Both the position numbers and the translations under genes were made by a program. DNA of 34,120 bases from Burkholderiales bacterium (GTDB lineage Bacteria; Pseudomonadota; Gammaproteobacteria; Burkholderiales; Burkholderiaceae), in assembly GCA_018971155.1 (NCBI GenBank), contig JAGXBI010000005.1:1-34120 (forward strand). The letters run 5' to 3'. Positions within the stretch are counted from its first letter, which is position 1. The number at the start of each line of letters is the position of its first letter. Below the pieces are notes generated by a model. That model saw only the letters and a program-made list of their open reading frames with translations. It ran no database searches and was not told the origin of the DNA. This document shows positions 16,932 through 26,627 of this stretch, one piece after another.

Positions 16932-18461
16932 TCAGAGGCTCAGATGAGTGGCGCCCTCATCGTCCGTGCCGCCGTCAGTGCCGTCGCGGTCGCGTTGCGC
17001 GCGCGGCGACAGGCGCGCCTGCTCGAGCCGGTCGAGGTAGGCCGGGGTGACGTCGCCGGTGATGTAGTTGCCGTCGAAGCAGGATGCGTCGAAGTTGCTC
17101 AGCGCCGGATTGATGTCCATCACGGCCCGTTTCATGTCTTCGACGTCCTGGTATACCAGGGCGTCGGCGCCAATGATGCGCGCCACCTCTTCATCCGTGC
17201 GGTCGTGTGCAACCAGCTCGCTGCTGGTCGGCATATCGATGCCGTAGACGTTCGGGAATTTGACCGGCGGCGCGGCGGAGGCAAAGATCACCTTGCGGGC
17301 TCCGGCGTCGCGCGCCATCTGGACGATTTCCTGGCTGGTCGTGCCGCGCACGATCGAGTCGTCGACGATCAGCACGCATTTGTCCTTGAATTCGACGCGC
17401 ATCGCATTGAGCTTCTGGCGCACCGATTTCTTGCGTACCGCCTGGCCCGGCATGATGAAGGTGCGTCCCACGTAGCGGTTCTTGAAGAAACCCTCGCGAT
17501 AGTTGACGTTGAGCTGCTTGGCGACCTGCATGGCGGCGGGCCGGCTCGAGTCGGGAATCGGCATCACCACGTCGATCTCGTCGATCGGCAGGGTCCGCTT
17601 GATTTTTTCGGCAAGGTAGTCCCCCATGCGCAGCCGGGCGTCGTAGACCGGAACCCCGTCCAGGCACGAATCCGGCCGGGCCAGATAAACCAGCTCGAAA
17701 ATGCAGGGATTCAGGCTCGGTGCGTCGGCGCATTGCTGCGTATGCAGATTGCCATCGAGGTCGATGATGACGGCTTCGCCCGGTGCGACATCGCGCACGA
17801 AGGTGAACCCCATGCCCTCGAGCGCCACCGATTCGGAGGCAACCATCCACTCGGTACCGTTCGGGCCTTCGTGGCGGCCAAAGCACAGCGGCCGGATGCC
17901 GAAGGGGTCGCGGCATGCCAACAGGCCGAAGCCGGCAATCAGCGCGACGATCGCATAGGAGCCGCGCACGCGGCGGTGCATGCCCGAGACCGCCCGGAAC
18001 AGCCCTTCGCGCGACAGCGAGATATCGGTGCTGGCGGTTTGCAGTTCGTGCGCCAGCACGTTGAGCAGCACTTCCGAGTCGGAACTGGTGTTGATGTGGC
18101 GCCGGTCGACGCGGAACATCTCGTCCCGGAGCTGCTCCCAGTTGGTCAGGTTGCCGTTGTGCGCCATGATGATGCCGTACGGCGCGCTGACATAGAACGG
18201 CTGTGCCTCTTCGGCGCTGCTGGCCGATCCGGCCGTCGGGTAACGCACCTGCCCGATGCCGATGTTGCCTGGCAGGCTGCGCATGTTGCGCGTGCGAAAT
18301 ACGTCGCGCACCATGCCGTTGCCCTTGTGCATATGAAACGAGTTGCCGTTCGCGGTCGCGATACCGGCGGCGTCCTGTCCACGATGCTGCAACAACAGCA
18401 GGCTATCGTAAATGAACTGATTGACAGGCGATTTGGAAACTACCCCTACGATGCCGCACAT
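16932..18461 (-). CDS. purF: Amidophosphoribosyltransferase
   Basis: PurF makes 5-phosphoribosylamine from PRPP and glutamine, the first committed step of purine synthesis. The N-terminal glutaminase domain starts MCGIVGVVSKSPVN, so Cys2 becomes the catalytic N-terminal residue after Met removal. There is no propeptide, which marks the E. coli-like type without the B. subtilis-style processing. LLQHRGQDAAGI follows. The phosphoribosyltransferase domain carries the PRPP loop VLIVDDSIVRGTTS. The length is 509 residues. AAGGA lies eight bases before the ATG. cvpA lies 32 bp upstream, the same cvpA-purF pairing as in E. coli. Confidence 0.97.
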   Translation of the reverse strand: MCGIVGVVSKSPVNQFIYDSLLLLQHRGQDAAGIATANGNSFHMHKGNGMVRDVFRTRNMRSLPGNIGIGQVRYPTAGSASSAEEAQPFYVSAPYGIIMAHNGNLTNWEQLRDEMFRVDRRHINTSSDSEVLLNVLAHELQTASTDISLSREGLFRAVSGMHRRVRGSYAIVALIAGFGLLACRDPFGIRPLCFGRHEGPNGTEWMVASESVALEGMGFTFVRDVAPGEAVIIDLDGNLHTQQCADAPSLNPCIFELVYLARPDSCLDGVPVYDARLRMGDYLAEKIKRTLPIDEIDVVMPIPDSSRPAAMQVAKQLNVNYREGFFKNRYVGRTFIMPGQAVRKKSVRQKLNAMRVEFKDKCVLIVDDSIVRGTTSQEIVQMARDAGARKVIFASAAPPVKFPNVYGIDMPTSSELVAHDRTDEEVARIIGADALVYQDVEDMKRAVMDINPALSNFDASCFDGNYITGDVTPAYLDRLEQARLSPRAQRDRDGTDGGTDDEGATHLSL

Positions 18462-18493
18462 GGCATGAGTCCTTCAAAAAAACATCGAAATCT

Positions 18494-19036
18494 TCAGGTG
18501 GCGCCGCCCGATACGCGCTCACTCGGCACGTATTGCGCGACGGCGTCCGGCAGGAACGGCCTGAGCGCCTGCAACCCCTGCTCGACATAGGGCCGCAGCA
18601 GCGATTGTTGCCAGAACGGTTGCCGCGGCGCATCGGTCAAGCGGGCGGCGCACACCAGAATCATCAGGATCACAACGCCGCGCACAACGCCGAACAACAT
18701 GCCCAGGCCACGATCGGCGGGCCGCAGGCCGGAAATCTCAGCCAGCTTGCCCAGCAGGGTATTGACGATACCGGCCAGAAACACTACCGCCACGAACACC
18801 AGCACGAACGCCAGCAAACCTTGAGTTACCTCGCGCCCGGGCAGATCGCCGGGCAGCCAGCGGGCAATCGTGGGGGCCAGGGCCCGCGCCACGAAAAATG
18901 CCACCACCCAGCCGATCAGGGCGAATACTTCGCGCAGGAATCCACGCCACATCCCCAGCAGCATCGACCCGGCCACGATCACCAGCGCGAGATAATCGAC
19001 ACTGGTCAGAATGGCACCATGAGTCGCGCCGACCAA
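18494..19036 (-). CDS. cvpA: CvpA family membrane protein
   Basis: A 180-residue inner-membrane protein of the CvpA (colicin V production) family. About four hydrophobic segments are visible: YLALVIVAGSMLLGMW, VFALIGWVVAFFVARAL, GLLAFVLVFVAVVFLAGIV and MLFGVVRGVVILMILVCAA. The family is needed for colicin V export in E. coli and has been tied to envelope stress, but its biochemical role is unclear. The start is uncertain: no in-frame ATG precedes the first membrane segment. The TTG at 19034-19036 lies one base after the SPOR gene stop and has GAGG about nine bases upstream, so I accept it. It lies between the SPOR gene and purF in a probable operon. Confidence 0.85.
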   Translation of the reverse strand: MVGATHGAILTSVDYLALVIVAGSMLLGMWRGFLREVFALIGWVVAFFVARALAPTIARWLPGDLPGREVTQGLLAFVLVFVAVVFLAGIVNTLLGKLAEISGLRPADRGLGMLFGVVRGVVILMILVCAARLTDAPRQPFWQQSLLRPYVEQGLQALRPFLPDAVAQYVPSERVSGGAT

Positions 19037-19037
19037 C

Positions 19038-19805
19038 TCAGGAGACCTCGGCTATCTGTGCCTGCAGGCCGATGCGGCGCACCTGGCGCGCCGCATCCTC
19101 GGCACTGGCTTTGTCCTTGAACGGCCCGGCCCGCAACAGGAAAAGCGTGCGGCCATTGATCTTGCGCTGTTCGACGTAGCTCGGCACTTTGGCGGCTTTC
19201 AGTTTGCTCAGCCAGTTCATGGCGCGCTGGTGATCGGCAAACGCGCCGATGCGAATGACGAAATGGCCGGCCTTGTCTGCGGCGGGCGTGGTGGTCGTAG
19301 CGGCCGGCGCGGGCTTGCTCGCCTGCGGCTCGGCTTGCGCCGGCGCCGGTTTGTCCGTCACGACCGGCGCCACGGTGCGCGGCGCCGCACTGGGCGCCGC
19401 CCTGTCGGCTTTGTCGGACGGCGTGGCGGCCGGCGGATTGGCTGGCGAGCCTGATTTGGCGGCGTCCGGCACGACGCTCTCGCCCTTGTCCAGGCTTTGC
19501 TGCGCCGGCGCGACCGACACCGGGGGCATGGCCTGGTTCTGATTCGGAATTTCGATCGCGATGTCGCCGGTCGCTGGCTTCGGCTTGGAGTCGAGCACCA
19601 TCGGCAGCACGATGACGGCCGCCAGCACAAGCGCCAGCGCGCCCACCAGGCGGCGCCGCGCACGCTGCTTTTCGGGCAACAAGGGGTCGACCTGCGGGTG
19701 CGCGCTATATTCGCCCGCTGCCGCGGTGCGCGGCGTGCGGGCGCGGCTGCCGCGCTTGGGAGTCACAGATTCGACTTCTTTTTTGCGGAAGGAGAACAAT
19801 CCCAT
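19038..19805 (-). CDS. SPOR-domain cell-division/envelope protein (DedD-like)
   Basis: A 255-residue single-pass membrane protein. The cytoplasmic N terminus is basic, followed by one transmembrane segment (LVGALALVLAAVIVLPMVL, about 53-71). A periplasmic linker rich in proline, alanine and lysine covers about 75-180. A C-terminal SPOR domain begins at HFVIRIGAFADHQRAMNWLSKL and ends with FLLRAGPFKDKASAEDAARQVRRIG. SPOR domains bind denuded peptidoglycan at the division septum. The layout matches DedD, and the position between folC and cvpA-purF is also that of E. coli dedD. I leave the symbol empty because the linker gives no sequence-specific support. Confidence 0.9.
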   Translation of the reverse strand: MGLFSFRKKEVESVTPKRGSRARTPRTAAAGEYSAHPQVDPLLPEKQRARRRLVGALALVLAAVIVLPMVLDSKPKPATGDIAIEIPNQNQAMPPVSVAPAQQSLDKGESVVPDAAKSGSPANPPAATPSDKADRAAPSAAPRTVAPVVTDKPAPAQAEPQASKPAPAATTTTPAADKAGHFVIRIGAFADHQRAMNWLSKLKAAKVPSYVEQRKINGRTLFLLRAGPFKDKASAEDAARQVRRIGLQAQIAEVS

Positions 19806-19875
19806 GGCGAGGCTCAGGTCGTGGCGGGAAAACCGGCGTTAGCCGTCATGCGCCCAATTCCAGTGTGTCGGTCAT

Positions 19876-21174
19876 TCAATGGCGCTCCAACTTGCGTTGG
19901 GCAATTACGCCAGCAACGGTATAGAACGATCCGAAAACCACGATTCTATCATTGTCGCGAGCCACTTTTCGTGCCTCGAGATAAGCCTGCCCGGGCGAAG
20001 CGAAGCGCTGCACCGAATGATCGGCATCCGCACGGAAACCGGCCGCCAGCAGCTTTTGCTCCAATACCTCGGGCGTGGCCGCGCGCGTCGTCGGAAGCGC
20101 ACTCAGATACCAGTGATCGACCTTGTCCACCAGATGTTTGAGGATGCCGTCGATATCCTTGTCCTGCATGGCCCCGAATACCACGTGCGTGTAGGGGAAG
20201 TAACCCATGCTGTCGAGATTTTGCCCCAGCACGGCGGCGGCATGCGGGTTGTGGGCAACATCGAGCACGACCGCCGGCTGGCCCGGCAACACCTGGAAGC
20301 GTCCTGGCAACTCGGCGGCCGCCAGGCCGCGCCGCATGTCCTGCGCGCTGACCGGCAGACGCTCCCGCATCGCCTCCAGGGCAGCCAGCGCCGCGGACGC
20401 GTTCAGCAACTGATTGGCGCCGCGCAGGGCCGGATAGGCAAGCGCCGCCCGGCGCAGGCTGCGCCCGGCATAACTCCACTGCTGCTTGTCACCCTGGTAA
20501 TTGAAATCGCGGCCGAACAGCCAGAGGTCGGCGTCGATCTCCTGCGCATGGTCGATCAGCGATTGCGGCGGCACGGGATCGCTGCAGATCGCTGGCCGGC
20601 CAGTGCGGAAGATGCCGGCCTTCTCGAAGCCGATTTTTTCCCGGGTGTCCCCCAGATAACTGGCGTGATCGATGTCGATGCTGGTGACAATGGCGCAGTC
20701 CGTGTCGATGATATTGACCGCATCGAGTCGCCCGCCTAGCCCGACCTCCAGGATTACGGCGTCAAGGCCGCTGGTGGCGAACAGATGCATGATCGCCAGC
20801 GTGGTGAACTCGAAATAGGTCAGCGACACCGGCTCGGCGAAGCTGCATCGAGCCGACTCGACTGCTTCGAAATGCGGCAGCAACTGTTCGTCGCTGGCAA
20901 TCTCGCCATTGATGCGTGCCCGCTCGTTGAACGCCAGCAAGTGCGGCGACGTATGGCAGCCGACCTTGTAACCGGCAGCCAGCAGCATCGCTTCGAGCAG
21001 CGTGCAGGTCGAGCCCTTGCCGTTGGTGCCGCCCACGGTGAACACCGGGCAGGCGAAGGTCAGCCCCAAGGCCTGCTTGACCTTGCCGATACGGGCGAGA
21101 CCCATGTCGATGCCCACCGGATGGGCGGTTTCCAGATATTCAAGCCAGGGGGAAAGCGTTGGAAAAGTCGGCAT
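19876..21174 (-). CDS. folC: Dihydrofolate synthase / folylpolyglutamate synthase
   Basis: FolC adds glutamate to dihydropteroate to make dihydrofolate and then lengthens the polyglutamate tail of folates, with ATP. It belongs to the Mur ligase family. The P-loop GTNGKGS is at residues 49-55, followed by KVGCHTSPHLLAFNERARING (folate and metal site). Further on are VILEVGLGGRLDAVN, SIDIDHASYLGDTREKIGFEKAGIF and the C-terminal VVLDVAHNPHAA. The length is 432 residues. It follows accD after a gap with a likely terminator and precedes the SPOR gene by 70 bp. The accD-folC-SPOR-cvpA-purF order is common in proteobacteria. Confidence 0.96.
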   Translation of the reverse strand: MPTFPTLSPWLEYLETAHPVGIDMGLARIGKVKQALGLTFACPVFTVGGTNGKGSTCTLLEAMLLAAGYKVGCHTSPHLLAFNERARINGEIASDEQLLPHFEAVESARCSFAEPVSLTYFEFTTLAIMHLFATSGLDAVILEVGLGGRLDAVNIIDTDCAIVTSIDIDHASYLGDTREKIGFEKAGIFRTGRPAICSDPVPPQSLIDHAQEIDADLWLFGRDFNYQGDKQQWSYAGRSLRRAALAYPALRGANQLLNASAALAALEAMRERLPVSAQDMRRGLAAAELPGRFQVLPGQPAVVLDVAHNPHAAAVLGQNLDSMGYFPYTHVVFGAMQDKDIDGILKHLVDKVDHWYLSALPTTRAATPEVLEQKLLAAGFRADADHSVQRFASPGQAYLEARKVARDNDRIVVFGSFYTVAGVIAQRKLERH

Positions 21175-21183
21175 GGGACAGGC

Positions 21184-21213
21184 AAAAAAACAAAGCGCGG
21201 ACGCCGCCGCGCT
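21184..21213 (-). terminator. Probable intrinsic terminator between accD and folC
   Basis: On the minus strand AGCGCGG (21207-21213) pairs with CCGCGCT (21194-21200) around a 6-nt loop and is followed by TTGTTTTTTT. It is located just after the accD stop and 10-40 bp before folC, so accD and folC may be only partly co-transcribed. Confidence 0.7.
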
Positions 21214-21247
21214 GAAGGCTGAATCTTACGCTGGATTCGAACTGCGT

Positions 21248-22123
21248 TCAGGCCACCGCATCGGCGGGTTGGCGCTCCATCAGGGCGATCAGCCGGGCGA
21301 TTTCCTCACGCAACTTGCGTCGGTCGACGATCATGTCGATCGCGCCCTTTTGCAGCAGGAATTCGGCGCGCTGAAATCCTTCCGGCAACGTTTCCCGCAC
21401 GGTCTGCTCGATCACGCGCGGGCCGGCAAATCCGACCAGCGCCCTGGGTTCGGCAATCACGACGTCACCCAAAAAAGCGAAGCTGGCCGACACGCCGCCC
21501 ATGGTCGGGTCGGTGAGCACGGAAATGAAGGGCAACTTCGCCTCCGACAGCTTGGTCAGCATGGCGGTGGTCTTGGCCATCTGCATCAGGGAAAGCAGGC
21601 TCTCCTGCATGCGCGCGCCGCCGGACGCGGTAATGCAAATGAACGGCACGCCCTGCTCGATGGCATTTTGCGCACCGCGCGTGAAGCGCTCGCCCACCAC
21701 CGAACCCATCGAGCCGCCCATGAAGCCGAATTCGAAGCAGGCAACGACCACCGGCAGCGTATGGATGGCGCCGCCCATGACCACCATGGCATCGGTCTCG
21801 CCGGTGTCTTCCATGGCTTCCTTGATGCGCTCCGGATATTTGCGGCTATCCTTGAATTTCAGCGCGTCGACCGGCACGATTTCCTGGCCGATCTCGTAGC
21901 GGCCTTCGGGATCGAGCAGGCTGTCCAGGCGCTCGCGCGCATTGATGCGCATATGGTGGTCGCATTTGGGGCAAACGTGCAGGTTTGCCTCGACATCATT
22001 GCGATACAGCACGGCCTCGCACGACGGGCACTTGACCCACAAGCCTTCGGGAATGCTCTTGTTGCGTTGGGCCGGATCGGTCTGCTTGATCTTCGGCGGC
22101 AACAGTTTATCGAGCCAACTCAT
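21248..22123 (-). CDS. accD: Acetyl-CoA carboxylase, carboxyltransferase subunit beta
   Basis: AccD pairs with AccA in the carboxyltransferase of acetyl-CoA carboxylase. The zinc ribbon is intact as C32, C35, C51 and C54 (CPSC and CPKC), and the crotonase-fold core has [24 protein letters not shown] and [12 protein letters not shown]. The ATG at 22121-22123 ([12 protein letters not shown]) has a strong AAGGAG seven bases upstream and gives 291 residues, the usual length. The 22 extra residues in the track are not needed. It starts 16 bp after the trpA stop, so it is probably co-transcribed with trpA. Confidence 0.97.
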   Translation of the reverse strand: MSWLDKLLPPKIKQTDPAQRNKSIPEGLWVKCPSCEAVLYRNDVEANLHVCPKCDHHMRINARERLDSLLDPEGRYEIGQEIVPVDALKFKDSRKYPERIKEAMEDTGETDAMVVMGGAIHTLPVVVACFEFGFMGGSMGSVVGERFTRGAQNAIEQGVPFICITASGGARMQESLLSLMQMAKTTAMLTKLSEAKLPFISVLTDPTMGGVSASFAFLGDVVIAEPRALVGFAGPRVIEQTVRETLPEGFQRAEFLLQKGAIDMIVDRRKLREEIARLIALMERQPADAVA

Positions 22124-22139
22124 CGTTTCTCCTTGGCCG

Positions 22140-22976
22140 TTATTTACGGGTTGCCGGCGTTTCATCCAGTGCAACGCGAATCCCGGCAATGAATTCAGCC
22201 AGCGATTTTACCGCTTTCGCGGCACTTTGGTCGTCCTGATCGCGCGTAGCGTCTTCAAGCAGCTGAATGATGCGGCTGCCGATCACCACGGCGTCGGCCA
22301 CTTGCCCGATCGCGGCGGCCGTCTGGGCATCGCGGATGCCAAAGCCGACGCCGACCGGCACGTTGACGTGCCGCTTGATTTGCGGAATCTTGCCGGCCAC
22401 GCTGTCGAGGTCAAGGTGCGCGGCGCCGGTCACCCCCTTGAGCGACACGTAGTAGACGTAGCCGCTGGCCAGTTTGGCGACTGCCGCGATCCGCTTGTCG
22501 GTCGAGGTCGGCGCGAGCAGGAAAATCGGGTCGAGCTCGTGCGCGCGCATCTGTGCGGCGAACTCACCACTCTCCTCGGGCGGGTAATCGACGACCAGCA
22601 CGCCGTCGACCCCGGCTGCCTGGGCGCGCTGCGCGAACGCCGCGAGTCCCATGCGCTCGATCGGGTTGGCATACCCCATCAGCACGACCGGTGTATGGGT
22701 ATTCTTGCGTCGGAACGCCGCCACGTTATCGAGCACCTGCGCCAGGCTGACACCCTTGGCCAAGGCACGCTCCGAGGCGCGTTGAATCACCGGCCCGTCG
22801 GCCATCGGATCGGAAAATGGCACGCCGAGTTCGATCACGTCGGCGCCGTTGTCGGCCAGTGCGTGCATCAGGTCGACGGTCCACGCCGGTTCGGGGTCGC
22901 CGGCCGTCATGAAGGGGATCAGCCCTTTTTTACCCTGCGCTTGCAGTGCCTGAAAAGTCGCTTGTATGCGGGACAT
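22140..22976 (-). CDS. trpA: Tryptophan synthase alpha subunit
   Basis: TrpA cleaves indole-3-glycerol phosphate to indole and glyceraldehyde 3-phosphate, and indole passes through a tunnel to TrpB. The catalytic residues are E49 ([11 protein letters not shown]) and D60 (MADGP). The phosphate-binding segments GVGFGI and VIGSRI are also present. The ATG at 22974-22976 ([12 protein letters not shown]) gives 278 residues. It lies inside the 3' end of the DNA methyltransferase gene (47-nt overlap), which suggests translational coupling. The track start lies further into the methyltransferase and is not supported. accD follows 16 bp downstream. Confidence 0.96.
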   Translation of the reverse strand: MSRIQATFQALQAQGKKGLIPFMTAGDPEPAWTVDLMHALADNGADVIELGVPFSDPMADGPVIQRASERALAKGVSLAQVLDNVAAFRRKNTHTPVVLMGYANPIERMGLAAFAQRAQAAGVDGVLVVDYPPEESGEFAAQMRAHELDPIFLLAPTSTDKRIAAVAKLASGYVYYVSLKGVTGAAHLDLDSVAGKIPQIKRHVNVPVGVGFGIRDAQTAAAIGQVADAVVIGSRIIQLLEDATRDQDDQSAAKAVKSLAEFIAGIRVALDETPATRK

Positions 22977-23790
22977 GGTTTTCCAGTTGTTGAATGCGTT
23001 GATGAGCGAGCGCGCAGTATTGCGGATTGATTTCGTAACCGATGAAGCGGCGCCCGTGACGCGCGCACGCGACCGCCGTGGTGCCGCTGCCCATGAAGGG
23101 GTCAAGCACCAGCCCGTCCGGGGGACAGGTGGCCAGCACCATGCGCTCGATGATGTCGAGCGGTTTTTGGGTCGGATGATCCACCCGCTCCAGATCCTGC
23201 CGGTGCAGGCGCGAAACCGACCACAGGTCTTTTGGGTTGTAGCCGAGTTCGAGCCACTTGCTGCCCTCGAAGATGCGCCGGCTGCGCGCCTTCTTGGTCA
23301 CCGGGTCGTAAGGAATACGCACCGCATCGAGATTGAAATAATAGTCCTTCGAGACTGCGAAAAACCCGATGTTGTCGTGCACCGAACTGAAGCGGCGCGT
23401 GGTGCCTCCCATGCTCGGAACGCGCCGGTCCCAGATGATTTCGTTGACCATCAGCATGCGCCGCTTGAGAAACACGAACAGCTCGGGCGCGTACTGCCAG
23501 GTGCAGAAAATGTAAAGAGAACCGGACGCCTTGAGCTTGGGAATCGCGAGGTCGAGCCAGCCATACGTCCAGGCGAGAAAATCGTCGCCCGAACGCATGT
23601 CCGAATCGTTGCCGTAATCCTTGCCGAGACCGTAGGGCGGATCGGCCAGGATCAGGTCGACCGAACCATCGGCGACCTCCGCGGCGCTGGCAAGAAAATC
23701 GGCGTGGCGAATCGACACCGACGCACCGATGAGCGGCGGCTCGGCAGACTTCGCCGGCTCGCTGGCGAGACTATCGGTGGCGCGCGTCAT
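22930..23790 (-). CDS. Orphan site-specific DNA methyltransferase, beta-class N4/N6
   Basis: A 286-residue SAM-dependent DNA amino-methyltransferase. The catalytic motif IV, DPPY, is at residues 50-53 and comes before motif [10 protein letters not shown] (230-238), the order of the beta class. HPTQKP (205-210) is also typical. No restriction endonuclease gene is near, so it is an orphan. Homologues sit in the same place between trpB and trpA in Ralstonia and Burkholderia. From memory, those (RSc1982 and BCAM0992) methylate GTWWAC, so this target and N6-adenine specificity are likely. The 3' end overlaps trpA by 47 nt, and trpB lies 40 bp upstream. It is a long-resident part of this operon in the family, not a recent arrival. 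Confidence 0.92.
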   Translation of the reverse strand: MTRATDSLASEPAKSAEPPLIGASVSIRHADFLASAAEVADGSVDLILADPPYGLGKDYGNDSDMRSGDDFLAWTYGWLDLAIPKLKASGSLYIFCTWQYAPELFVFLKRRMLMVNEIIWDRRVPSMGGTTRRFSSVHDNIGFFAVSKDYYFNLDAVRIPYDPVTKKARSRRIFEGSKWLELGYNPKDLWSVSRLHRQDLERVDHPTQKPLDIIERMVLATCPPDGLVLDPFMGSGTTAVACARHGRRFIGYEINPQYCALAHQRIQQLENHVPHTSDFSGTASAG

Positions 23791-23830
23791 GGCGTGTCGG
23801 TTCTCACGGTCGTCACGGGGCGCGGCCGCA

Positions 23831-25027
23831 CTATGGCGTTTCCTTGCCCGCGACGGCCATCACCGTATGCATGTCCTTATCGCCGCGCCCGGACAGATTG
23901 ACCAGCAGCGACTTGTCCTTGGGCAGCGTCGGCGCCAGCTTGCAGGCGTAGGCCAGCGCGTGGCTCGACTCCAGCGCGGGGATGATGCCCTCGATGCGAC
24001 AGCAATCGTGAAACGCCTGCAGCGCCTCGGTGTCGGTGACCGCGACATATTCCGCGCGGTGGCTGTCCTTGAGCCAGGCATGCTCAGGGCCCACACCAGG
24101 GTAGTCCAGTCCGGCCGAGATCGAATGCGTCTCCAGGATCTGGCCGTTGGCGTCTTGCAGCAAGTAGGTGCGATTGCCGTGCAGCACGCCCGGCGTGCCG
24201 CCCACCAGTGCTGCCGCATGGTGGCTGGTGGCAATGCCCTCGCCCGCAGCCTCCACACCGATCAGCTTGACGTTGGCATGATCCAGATAGGGATAGAAGA
24301 TCCCCATCGCATTGGAGCCGCCGCCGACGCAGGCAAGCACGTAATCGGGCTGGCGGCCTGTCAGTTCGGGCATCTGCAGTTTGCACTCCTGGCCGATGAC
24401 GCTTTGGAAATCACGTACCAGCATCGGATAGGGATGCGGCCCGGCCACCGTGCCGATGATGTAGAACGTGTTCTCGACATTCGTCACCCAGTCGCGCATT
24501 GCTTCGTTGAGCGCGTCCTTGAGGGTTTTCGAGCCGGATTCGACCGGCACCACCCGCGCACCCAGCAATTGCATGCGGTAGACGTTGGCGGCCTGCCGCT
24601 TGACGTCTTCCGAGCCCATGTAGACGACGCATTCCATGCCGAAGCGCGCCGCGATGGTGGCAGTCGCCACGCCATGCTGCCCGGCGCCGGTCTCGGCGAT
24701 CACGCGCGGCTTGCCCATGCGGCGCGCAAGCAGCGCCTGGCCAATGACGTTATTGATCTTGTGCGCACCCGTGTGATTGAGATCTTCCCGCTTGAGGTAG
24801 ATCTGCGCGCCGCCGAGCTCCTGACTCCAGCGCTTGGCATGATAGACGGGGGACGGGCGACCGACGTAGTGCTTCAGTTCGTAATGGAATTCTTCCTGGA
24901 ATGCCGGATCATGCTGGCATTTCTGATAGGCATCGCGCAATTCGTCGAGCGCGTGAATCAGCGTTTCCGAGACGAAAACGCCGCCATATGGGCCGAAATG
25001 GCCTCGAGCATCGGGGAAATCGTACAT
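23831..25027 (-). CDS. trpB: Tryptophan synthase beta subunit
   Basis: TrpB is the PLP subunit that joins indole and serine to make tryptophan. The PLP lysine is K90 in [15 protein letters not shown]112 is in [13 protein letters not shown], and the phosphate-binding loop [10 protein letters not shown] is present. The ATG at 25025-25027 ([16 protein letters not shown]) gives 398 residues, the usual length. The track's GTG at 25039 adds four residues. trpF lies 50 bp upstream on the same strand and the DNA methyltransferase follows. No trp leader peptide or attenuator is visible. Confidence 0.97.
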   Translation of the reverse strand: MYDFPDARGHFGPYGGVFVSETLIHALDELRDAYQKCQHDPAFQEEFHYELKHYVGRPSPVYHAKRWSQELGGAQIYLKREDLNHTGAHKINNVIGQALLARRMGKPRVIAETGAGQHGVATATIAARFGMECVVYMGSEDVKRQAANVYRMQLLGARVVPVESGSKTLKDALNEAMRDWVTNVENTFYIIGTVAGPHPYPMLVRDFQSVIGQECKLQMPELTGRQPDYVLACVGGGSNAMGIFYPYLDHANVKLIGVEAAGEGIATSHHAAALVGGTPGVLHGNRTYLLQDANGQILETHSISAGLDYPGVGPEHAWLKDSHRAEYVAVTDTEALQAFHDCCRIEGIIPALESSHALAYACKLAPTLPKDKSLLVNLSGRGDKDMHTVMAVAGKETP

Positions 25028-25077
25028 AGTGTCACTCACCGCAAGGGGGCCGCCGGCAGTGCCGCCAACGGCTTTGA

Positions 25078-25734
25078 TTATCGGGCGTCCGCAGCGCGAA
25101 CCGCGCGCACGAAAGCCGCCATACGGGCGTGATCTTTCACGCCACGCGCGGACTCCACGCCGCTGGAGACATCCACGGCGTAGGGCCGCACACGCGCAAT
25201 GGCGTCAGCGACATTGTGCGCGTTCAAGCCACCACTTAAAACGGCCCGACGCGCGAGTTCTTTTGGAATAAGTGACCAATCGAAGACCTTCCCCCCGCCG
25301 CCGTATCCTTCGACCAGGGCATCGAGCAAAATGCCCTGCGCGGCAGCGTAATCATCGGCAGATTGTAGCAAATCCGCGGCACTTTTCGTGTCGGGGCCAA
25401 CCCGCAACGCGCGCAGCCACGGACGGCCGCCCGCAGCCTGGGCTCCCGCGATGCATTGCTCGGCCGATTCGTCGCCGTGAAACTGCAGCAGGTCCAGCGG
25501 TACCCGCGCGACGGTGCGGCTTATTTCATCCGGCGTAGCGTTGACGAACAGCCCGACGACCGTGACGAATGGCGGCACCCGGCTCGCCAGCGAGGCGGCC
25601 TGCTCGATCGAGACGTGACGCGGGCTCGGCGGAAAAAAAACCAGGCCGATCGCATCAACACCCAGCGCCACGGCATAGTCGATATCCGCCGGCCGGGAAA
25701 GGCCGCAAATTTTGATGCGAGTACGTGTTGTCAT
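25078..25734 (-). CDS. trpF: Phosphoribosylanthranilate isomerase
   Basis: TrpF converts phosphoribosylanthranilate to CdRP, the third step of tryptophan synthesis, by an Amadori rearrangement. It is a TIM-barrel protein. The N-terminal segment [13 protein letters not shown] contains the catalytic cysteine (C10), and the catalytic aspartate is in [20 protein letters not shown] and VDVSSGVES form the C-terminal phosphate site. The ATG at 25732-25734 overlaps the truA TGA as ATGA, which supports this start (218 residues) over the GTG at 25743. TrpF is a separate protein, not fused to TrpC. Confidence 0.95.
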   Translation of the reverse strand: MTTRTRIKICGLSRPADIDYAVALGVDAIGLVFFPPSPRHVSIEQAASLASRVPPFVTVVGLFVNATPDEISRTVARVPLDLLQFHGDESAEQCIAGAQAAGGRPWLRALRVGPDTKSAADLLQSADDYAAAQGILLDALVEGYGGGGKVFDWSLIPKELARRAVLSGGLNAHNVADAIARVRPYAVDVSSGVESARGVKDHARMAAFVRAVRAADAR

Positions 25735-26528
25735 GTTGGCCACGGCATGGAATAGGGCCAGGCCGACCAGTTGGGCGGCGGCAGTCGAAATTTGTCAGGA
25801 TAGCCGACCTGGGCCAGATACAGCCCGTCCGGCATGAACGTCGGCGCCGCGCGACGGCGGTCGCCGCTCGCCAGCACCTCGGCCATCCAGCCCGGCGGCT
25901 GGCGGCCCTTGCCGATGCTGACCAGGCACCCCATCAAATTGCGCACCATATGGTGCAGGAATGCGTTGGCCCGGAAGCGGAATCCGTAAAAATTCCCTTG
26001 CTGGCCGATGTCGATTGCATACATGTGCTTGACGGGCGTCTTGGCCTGGCATTCCGATGAACGGAACGCAGAAAAGTCATGCTCGCCGATCAGGCATTCC
26101 ACCGCCGCCCGCATCGCCGCAACATCGAGCGGAGTGTGCAACCATCCACACTTGCCTTCCAGCAATGGCGCGCGCACCGGATGGACATAGAGCATATAAA
26201 AATAGGTGCGCTCGAAAGCGGCGAAGCGCGCGTGGAATTCCTCCGACACCGGGGTGGCCCACTGAATCGCAACCGTTTTCGGCAAAAATGCGTTGACCCC
26301 GCGGACCCAGGCGTAGTCGGATCTGGCCAGCGGTGTGTCGAAGTGCACCACCTGGCCCAGCGCATGCACCCCTGCATCGGTTCGTCCGGCGACATGGGTT
26401 TGCACCGGCATACCGGCAAACGCGGCCAAGGCCCGCTCGAGTGCATCCTGCACGGTGTTACCGTGCGGTTGGGCCTGCCAGCCGGAAAAGGCCAAACCGT
26501 CGTACTGTATTCCAAGCGCAATTCGCAT
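25731..26528 (-). CDS. truA: tRNA pseudouridine(38-40) synthase
   Basis: TruA isomerises uridines 38, 39 and 40 in the anticodon arm of many tRNAs. The catalytic aspartate is D51 in [32 protein letters not shown] is the other family hallmark. The protein has 265 residues and opens with [21 protein letters not shown]. Its stop overlaps the trpF start (ATGA), so the two are translationally coupled. fimV lies upstream, separated by a hairpin that looks like a terminator. Confidence 0.96.
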   Translation of the reverse strand: MRIALGIQYDGLAFSGWQAQPHGNTVQDALERALAAFAGMPVQTHVAGRTDAGVHALGQVVHFDTPLARSDYAWVRGVNAFLPKTVAIQWATPVSEEFHARFAAFERTYFYMLYVHPVRAPLLEGKCGWLHTPLDVAAMRAAVECLIGEHDFSAFRSSECQAKTPVKHMYAIDIGQQGNFYGFRFRANAFLHHMVRNLMGCLVSIGKGRQPPGWMAEVLASGDRRRAAPTFMPDGLYLAQVGYPDKFRLPPPNWSAWPYSMPWPT

Positions 26529-26570
26529 AGGGCGCCACGGCGTCGCGCCGCGCGGGTTTCATTGGATCAA

Positions 26571-26600
26571 AAGAAAAGGCGCCAACGACAATCGGGCGCC
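26571..26600 (-). terminator. Probable terminator after fimV
   Basis: On the minus strand two GGCGCC segments (26595-26600 and 26578-26583) can pair around an 11-nt loop and are followed by TTTTCTTTT. It lies 28 bp after the fimV stop and about 43 bp before truA. Confidence 0.6.
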
Positions 26601-26627
26601 CAAAGCTACGGTCAATCGGTACGCGTA

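Noticed and set aside
16899-18590. 563-residue plus-strand ORF antisense to purF
   Set aside because: A shadow frame of purF without any domain signature.
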